64,000 bases of DNA from Lyophyllum atratum. Lineage: Eukaryota > Basidiomycota > Agaricomycetes > Agaricales > Lyophyllaceae. The number at the start of each line of letters is the position of its first letter. The stretch's first letter is position 1. Made by a program: the position numbers and the translations under genes. Under the pieces are notes generated by a model. It was not told the DNA's origin and did not search any database. It saw nothing but the letters and a program-made list of their open reading frames with translations. Location of the stretch: assembly GCA_014905825.1 (NCBI GenBank), contig JACGCN010000001.1:4154001-4218000 (forward strand). The letters are read 5' to 3'. Shown here piece after piece: positions 57,251-64,000 of the stretch.

Positions 57251-60200
57251 CCCCGTTACAAATGCAATTCAATCAGAGAGCCCTTCAATCACCACTGTCA
57301 TTGGCACGATATCAATAGAAGTACTTCGGCACAGCCATGGCGAAGGGAATAGACATACACATCGCGTAGTTGTTTGAAGCATCATAGTTGGACGTCCTAT
57401 GCTAGTCCAGCAATCTATCTCGAATGCGACAAGAGGTACAGCTGTAAGGTCCAACTGGGAGGGATCACTACGGTTCCAGGGAAGAGGTCCAAAGCAGGAT
57501 AATGATGATCAGTCCAGAATCCGTTAGCATCAGATGTTCAACGTACAATACGGGTTGTGAACTTCGTTTCAGATTAGAAGGTGGTCCTGGGACTTTCGCG
57601 AGATCGAGGGTCCCAGTAAGTTGTTGACAGGCGATCATCTGTGCATGCCGAGTTCATGCATTGTTCATTGTCACGTCTGTTACCGCCAGTTGCCACCGCT
57701 ATTTAGCTAGAACAGGCACAAACAGCTCTCGAATCCTGCCACAGTGAACGCAAATTATCCCAATAATCCTCTCCAAAATTACCTGTATTATTCCTTCGTA
57801 GCGCTGGACAAAATTCATGCGAGATCTTGACCTCGGCGTGTGGATAGTTGAGAAGTTTGCTGTAAATATCTACCGTGATGGTCTCCGAGTCATCCGGTAA
57901 TTGTCAGGTCCAGATGACGTGTCGATGAACGTCGAGACAAATGGTATTCAGAGCGGGAGGCCAAACCATAGAGGAGATATCATTCGGAGAGACTGATTTA
58001 TTCAATGTAAGGTTGGGCGACGTCGAAGTCAAGAACATACACCGTGACAAACCCTCATCATATGACTGACATACACGACCTACACATATGCGTTTGCAAG
58101 TATGATGAGCTATCCAGATGGGTGGAGGAGCGAAGGGCTACAAGAACTTAAGAACAGCAACCAAGGAAGGCAATCTTCGTGTGAATCTAGGCAGCGGCTA
58201 CAGACGAGGAAGTAAAGCGGCAATGGACCGCAATCGAAGATGTGGGGTGTATCCATATAGATCCTCTGGGAGAAGAGGGCCTGAATGAGTTGGCGATGAT
58301 GCGGCTTAGGTGTGCGAGGGCCGCACCACGTCTGGACGATCTGCGGTAGGGGATGTCATATAATCCACAACCTTTCTGAAGAAGCCTCTATTCTCGGAGG
58401 AGCGGCAGATGGAAAGCGCGGCATAGTACCAAGGGGACTTCGAAGCTGTTACCTGCACCTGAATTTTGTGGTACGCTTGGAGAGGGAGATGCCCAGGCCG
58501 ATGTGAGCTCCAGTGGATCAGGTCCGCGGTTCACAGATGGAATTCGTCATTTGGGTCACAGGGATTCGCTCTTCGATCCGTCTTGCTTGATATAGCCACA
58601 AATGTGAGACGGTTAGCAAAAAGAACGCCTTCGTGGGTCGTTGACAACCAGTAGAAGCGAGGGAGGAAGCGGGCTTTTGTGAGTACCGCGAATTTGTTGG
58701 AGGGATATCAGATGCCAGAGAAGAAGACTGCGGCCGTGAGTTCAGTAGCTGTACAGATGTAGACGAGGGCTAAGGATTATGCATGCAAGGGATCCGCGCG
58801 AAGAGAAAGACGGTATACCACAAGTTTCTTCCTTCGACGAACGGTCCTAGCGCTGCATTCCCAGATCTCAACTCGCATCGCCTAATCCATTACGCCGCGT
58901 TATTTTCACAGCAGCCATAGTCCTCGGCATCCCAAAACACGTCGATATTGCAACGATTCTCCCGTCGTTGAACCTGACATGATGACAGTTGGAGCGGGAA
59001 CGCGCCAACCGTGGTGCTGGAGCCTGTTATTCACAACTAGCCGAGGAGCATTTTCGCCATGTTGGGATGGTGGCAACCACTGATTCCTTGCGGCCGAAGA
59101 TAAGATTCATCGCGACGAATCGGCGCCACAAACGGACTGCTTCCTGAAGATGGCGCTGGCATAACCATGGGTATAACGTAAGACTTGAGATTAGAAAGGA
59201 ACCCATACACACGACCAGTTGAATTCCATCATCCGTCTGGAGTTTGATGCCTTCGACGCTCCACCACAAGCGCGATAAGGACTACAACGGACACCTGCAT
59301 TGCCCAATTCCGCCAACGCCGCAATCCAATCACGACTGTGGGTCCTTATCCGAGCACGACCTAGACTGTAACATAACAAGCTACCCACGGCATCCATATC
59401 GTTATCTCGCGAAGCGTCCTGGAGCTGTCGGTGGAAGGTAAGATATGGCGGTTGGCTCGGATCGACAGAGGATGAGCTGGGAGATGTACGACATTGTCCA
59501 TATCTTGTCAATGGGTGACGTTGGATGGCTGTATGTATATAATTTTCGTGCACGGAGAACGGGAGGGGGCAGGGTATCGTCGGAATCGGAGCGAAGAGAA
59601 AACGGCAGCCAGAGTCCGCGGAGAAATGAGCCTTATATCCCAAGAGAGGTTCGATTTATTCCATGCGAGGTGCCGGACATGTCAGTATTCTCCAAAGCCT
59701 TGGAAAACCATCCATACGATAGAGAAAGGACGCACGTCCGCCGGGCGACCTTGGGTCGGCGGAGGACCTGGATCGTCAGACGTAGAAAGTCGTGGATAGC
59801 AAGGATATCACCTCCTCCCAAAATCAGGTTCGCGTCGACATCCCACTGCCATCATGATGTATTATCAAGTGCCGAACCTGAGTGCCAGAATGAGTCTAAA
59901 TGAATGGACAGTTCGTCTAGACACGTCTATCATTTCCGACAAGCGACGAGGTTGACACACTTACACACCTCGAAGTATACGGTATACTATACGTCTTCCA
60001 GCACGTATCGATGACGCTGGATCACGTCACCATGTTATCAGGCGAAACAAGTGCGGCAGCGGCCCTGTCGATGGCGACTAGAAAATTAGCTTGAAATTAA
60101 CCTCATCCCAGCGTTATTCTGATGCGTCCTGGATATGAGATCAGGGATGCAGCTGATGCGAGGAGCTTTTGCGCCGCGTTCGAGAGTGGAAGGATACACG

Positions 60201-62600
60201 TACAGATAAGGATAGTGCGGCAGCAGCATGTAGGTAGTCCTTGCGAGGGCTTGCGAAGACCTGCGAGTACACGGCAACGACACGCCGCGTTGGCATGTCA
60301 GGAAGCTTCCTCCGAGTCAGGACCACAACCAGACCACAACGTCAGAGAACGAAAAATTTGTTGGGAAAGAAAAAAAGACAGGGAAAAAAGGTACAAAGAA
60401 CAGAGGGAAAAATAAAACATACGGGAGATGAACGTGGGATGAGTGCTGTCATCGTCACCCTGCCTCTCAGTTTCAAAACAAGCTCGACCTTCCCCTTAGC
60501 GAGCCTTAGCGCCAACAAAGTCCGCGATAAGATAAGGATAAGAACCCATTGCAATGCTTTCTGAGAAGCCCTCGTACGCGTAACTCGTTTCCATTTCCTT
60601 TTCCCTAGGGCTTACTGTAACCCTTGCCGTCATGACTCAGGCTATCATATTGAGCTGCTTATCGACATTCGGCTTTCGGCCTATGCGAAATGAATCGGTT
60701 CTGGACCTCCGACGTCGCGAGTCCTCGTTCAAAACGCGACGGAAGCAGAGATGATAAAAGGAAAAGGAAAGAAGGAAAAGAAAAGAGGGTTGAGGTTGAA
60801 GCCAGGTGACAGTGCTAATGAGTTCTCGCAACTCGCGACTCTTCGCCTTCCTTCACCGACGTGGAATGATGAAAGTCTTTGGACAGTCTGAGTCCCACAG
60901 AACGAAAAATTTCAAAACCCTACATACTGATTGATGATCGATCGGACCGTAGGATTCAGGTACAGGCGCACCGCCCCTAATATTGCCATCACCCATCACG
61001 ATCCAAAACTTCCAGATAAATCATATGTAACAGATTTAATTCCTTGCGGGGCGGGCTTTTCCTTTTCCGGTGCCCCGCCTCTGGTATTTTGGGTGCGGGG
61101 ATGGATATGGATTTATGAGGCGGGCAAGTTGAGTTTGGGTGATTGCAGTCGGCCCAAGGTCCAAGCGACTCCAAGGATCGACGGTAGATCGGGATGAACT
61201 CGCATCGCTGGATCGCAGAGAGCCGCAGGAAAAGTTTAAAGCACACGATGGAGCGTGTTGCCTCCTACTACGCTCCGACTTCGAGTTCTTGATGGTGAAC
61301 TTGGAGCGGGGGTATGTATGGGTATGGGTGGTGCTGGAATTCGAACCCATGGATGTGTATGTATAGATAGCTACGAATGCATGGACTCCACTCCGATTCG
61401 CAAGAAGCGCTACACTGAGTGTTGACGTGACGACCTCTCGTTCGTACCTGCCCGACCCCTCACGAGTCACGGCGCCTGAGAACTCGGGAAGCGACGCGAC
61501 AAAGCAAGAACGAAGTGGCAGCCAACAAGATGCATCATTGCGATACGGACGTTGCACATATGGAGTCGCTTCGAATTTTAAGAACGACAGATGTGAGTCT
61601 CCTTAAGCTTTGACTCGGGATGTACAGTATACACGGTTGGGGGTGGTCCATGGGCAGCGGGAGAAGGTCCACTGGGTTCCGACATATGGACATATCATGA
61701 TGGTCAGTTTAGACTTTGTGCAGCTGCCTCATCTGCATCTGCATTGCGCTACCAAAGGCCAAGGCCGATCTTATGCTTTGGAGCGCCTGATGAACTTGAA
61801 GCCGAGGTCCATCCATCCATCCATGTCCCTACATACCATTGTCGAGATATTATCACGGTCGCTGATCCTTGGTTCTCCTCTTACAGCTTACAACTTGTCA
61901 TGATGCATGATGTGCTTCTTGGCTACCATTGTTTCGAAGATGGTGATGGGTATGGACAAAAAATTCTATCCTTTGGACTGCTCCCGCGTGGGGCTTCGCT
62001 CCATTATGGGGTGACGTCCCCCGTTTGTCGAAGTTCCCGAAGGGTGAGAGAAGGCAACGACCTTTTGAGGCGAACTTGACATGTCGCTCGGGAGGTCGGG
62101 GCGAGTGGTGGGCGGTGCCGTTAGTCCTGGATGCGGTCGGGAGAGGGGTGAACCGGAAAAGGGCTCGATAGTGACAGGCGGCTGTGTTGCACCTCATGCG
62201 AGTGAGGGACGACTGCCATATGGGATGTGGCGGGCTATCGATGACTCGGATTATCTGTATCTTTGAGCGACGGGAAGGTGGTACGACGGGGGCGGGTAGT
62301 ATTTGATTTATGGTACGATTATCAGTGCACGGACATGCGGTATTGAATTAAGAGTGAATAATTGCAAAAAGACTGCGGGTGGTACGTCCAGATCGGAAGG
62401 AGTGGGGAATGGAGAATTCATCGATCGTGAAGGATCGACGATTACCGATCGTAATATGAACGATGAACGTTGGTGATGGTCGAGGCCAACGTTCAGCGGT
62501 AGTCGTAGGAGATAGGAGGCGTACCTGGATGGCAATTGGGGTGAGGAAGAGGATGGGAGTGTGGAGGAGAAGTTACTAAGAAGACCGGGAGGGCGGCCGG
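57251..62600. other. 5.3 kb gene-poor region
   Basis: No gene could be assembled. Best candidates are weak: minus 59,027-59,643 has a helix-like VSVVVLIALVVERRRH stretch next to an open frame and one usable intron (59,174-59,219). Plus 59,445-59,903 is open for 152 codons but is Arg-rich. Plus 60,931-61,197 and 61,610-61,903 lack domains. A short ccatccatccatcc run lies at 61,810. The region could hold an untranslated transcript, remnants or a gene too divided to see. Confidence 0.4.
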
Positions 62601-62630
62601 GACCGAGCGGTGAGACATTTGGGGTTGAGC

Positions 62631-63494
62631 GGGCATAGGGAGGACCCCCGAAAGCGCCCTAAGCGACCTGATCCCTGTCCGGATAAGAATTGGAGGATTT
62701 TGTGGGCGATGCAACAGGTCTGTCCGGATAAAAATTTGCAAAATGCGGTCGAAATCCTTGAGTTGGGCGTCCGGATAAAAATTGGGAGGTACAGACCTCT
62801 GATTGCTGACCGGATAAATATTGGGCAAAACGAAGGAGCACTTCGAGGTTCGATCCTAGGGTGTTGTGGAGGTCTCCAGCAAATTAATCAAGTGCTCGAG
62901 CTCCTACACTATCACTACATACTTGACTACTTGCTTTTAAACGTACATGGCTGTATAGCAGAGTGTTGAGTTCATGACCGAATCGGCTCTGATTCGCTGT
63001 CTTTCTTTCATGTGAAGCAAGTACTTCAATTTCCTGCCTTCTACGGCATTCTTCTGTTCGATTTCTGAGGCCCCGGTTGTCATTGGATATAGCTCAAAGT
63101 ATCAGAGACTGATTGGGGGATTTTGAAGAAGTTGAAGGGAGACACGGGGAGGGTCATGAAGGCTATCAAAGCCCTTCTTAAGCGCGAGATCCGGCCTAAA
63201 CAGCAACAGGACATGCTCAGAAATGTACAGTTGGTACAGGAATGCTCGAACTATTCCTGATCACTCTCTCGGACGTGCTAAGGGCGCCTGGACGATGGGC
63301 CGCGCAGCGGAGGAAATTTTTAGGAAAAAATGGATGCCTGATGTAGGGATCCGGATAAAAATCCACTCTTTGGGAGGGCTGATTCGCCGTCCGGATAAAA
63401 ACCTGGCCAAAAGTGTCCGGATAAAAATCGCGAATTTTGGCTCATTTGGGATCAGACATTTTGGGTGGCTTTCGGGGGTCCTGCATAGGGCGCC
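62631..63494. mobile_element. putative repeat element with CCGGATAAAAATT units and inverted arms
   Basis: Seven copies of a motif close to GTCCGGATAAAAATT lie in one orientation: 62677, 62722, 62769, 62808, 63349, 63389 and 63415. The spacing is 26-47 bp within two clusters. The two clusters are bracketed by a perfect 15-nt inverted repeat, AGGACCCCCGAAAGC at 62641-62655 and its complement at 63468-63482, with cataggg on the outer side of both. This looks like a non-autonomous dispersed element. No coding capacity or clear target-site duplication is visible. Whether it is a MITE, a satellite or a regulatory array cannot be told from one copy. Confidence 0.55.
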
Positions 63495-63809
63495 AAGGAC
63501 CCTGAAGATAAGGAAGAAAACGTGGGAGAAGGATGAGATGTAGATCGGGCGGAATTCGAAACAAGTGGAGCGTGCTTGACTATTCCAAGCCGAAAAAAAC
63601 ATAGCTATGCATATTAGACACCTCCCAGTCCAACTCTTCTTATCTCCCGTCCTGCTGCCTCCCTCCCAGCCCGGAGAGTACCTCCCCTCCCCCTCCCGTC
63701 GTCCCCTGCGACGACCAAGGTCAGTTGTCTTCATGCTCACCATGACCAGCAATTGACGTCACCCAGTGGAGACATATAGAGGGTCAATCACACCACCATA
63801 GGCCTAGCA
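63495..63809. promoter_or_regulatory. promoter region of the last gene
   Basis: About 315 bases. From 63,640 it becomes C-rich (cctgctgcctccctcccagcc, cctcccctccccctcccg), the pyrimidine-rich leader often seen before highly expressed fungal genes. The ATG at 63810 follows cctagca. Confidence 0.4.
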
Positions 63810-64000
63810 ATGCCCTACTCTATCCCAGCGCCGATGCCCGCCCCGCTGCCCATTTACTCCCAGGGCAGGCCTGGCCACCGCCGCTCCTACACCGACGAGG
63901 CAGGCCCAGGCGCATTTGCCTCCCTCGGTGCACTCCCCCGCCGCCGCTCTGCCACACCCGTCTTTCACTTCAGAAACGACGATCACGACCAGGACACCTC
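63810..64000 (+). CDS. 5' part of a gene cut by the window edge; possible glycogen-targeting (CBM21-type) protein
   Basis: The frame is open from ATG 63810 to the end of the window (63 codons). It reads MPYSIPAPMPAPLPIYSQGR, then a GPGAFASLGALPRRR segment and FHFRNDDHDQD. The GAFxxLGxLPRR pattern followed by an FHF-acidic stretch reminds me of basidiomycete protein phosphatase 1 regulatory (CBM21) proteins. The domain itself would lie beyond the window, so the name is tentative. The coding call is stronger than the function. Confidence 0.6.
   Translation, partial: MPYSIPAPMPAPLPIYSQGRPGHRRSYTDEAGPGAFASLGALPRRRSATPVFHFRNDDHDQDT

Noticed and set aside
63340..63430. CRISPR-like array from the CCGGATAAAAATT units
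   Set aside because: Units are degenerate, spacing is irregular (26-47 bp) and the genome is fungal; a dispersed repeat element fits better.
1..64000. Secondary-metabolite, mating-type or CRISPR-like cluster
   Set aside because: No polyketide or peptide synthase, terpene cyclase, homeodomain or pheromone receptor gene and no regular short-repeat array was seen.

Overview
The window is eukaryotic nuclear DNA from a filamentous basidiomycete, most likely an Agaricomycete. The genes are cut by many short (about 45-70 nt) GT-AG introns. The set includes a class IV chitin synthase with a cytochrome b5-like region, a QDE-1-type RNA-dependent RNA polymerase, a DUF6533-type membrane protein, small multi-exon secreted proteins and intron-containing tRNAs. 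All exon models here were spliced by eye, keeping reading phase across each junction. They are not backed by transcripts.

Layout. 0-6 kb: the 3' end of a cut-off gene, LTO1 (ABCE1 maturation adaptor, +), an unrecognised disordered protein (-), and a WHI2-like BTB protein (-). 6-11 kb: a seven-helix membrane protein (+), then a tRNA patch with two tRNA-Asp(GTC) genes in a 635-bp duplication and one tRNA-Arg(CCT), all with introns. 11-16 kb: class IV chitin synthase (+). 17-22 kb: a 1,377-residue low-complexity protein (+). 22-26 kb: an F-box protein (+) facing a Sec14/CRAL-TRIO lipid-transfer protein (-). 27-29 kb: two tandem thioredoxins (+). 30-32.5 kb: a large conserved-looking protein of unknown role (-). 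35-40 kb: RdRP (-), divergent from SMC4 of condensin (+, 40-45.8 kb). 47-57 kb: a small secreted glycopeptide-like protein (+), a CDK-like kinase (-), an ankyrin protein (+), a membrane-anchored LysM protein (-), a secreted LEA-like protein (+) and a DUF6533-type protein (-). 57-63.8 kb is gene-poor and holds an element built on a repeated CCGGATAAAAATT motif. A last gene starts at 63,810 and runs off the window.

The genes are mostly housekeeping and signalling: chromosome condensation, RNA silencing, cell wall, redox, lipid transfer and Fe-S delivery. They do not form an obvious cluster. The observations most worth following are the 12-nt exon that carries the RdRP catalytic DxDGD motif beside a GC-AG intron, the 20-nt promoter element shared by the two thioredoxin copies, the duplicated tRNA-Asp genes with diverged introns, and the CCGGATAAAAATT element at 62.6-63.5 kb.
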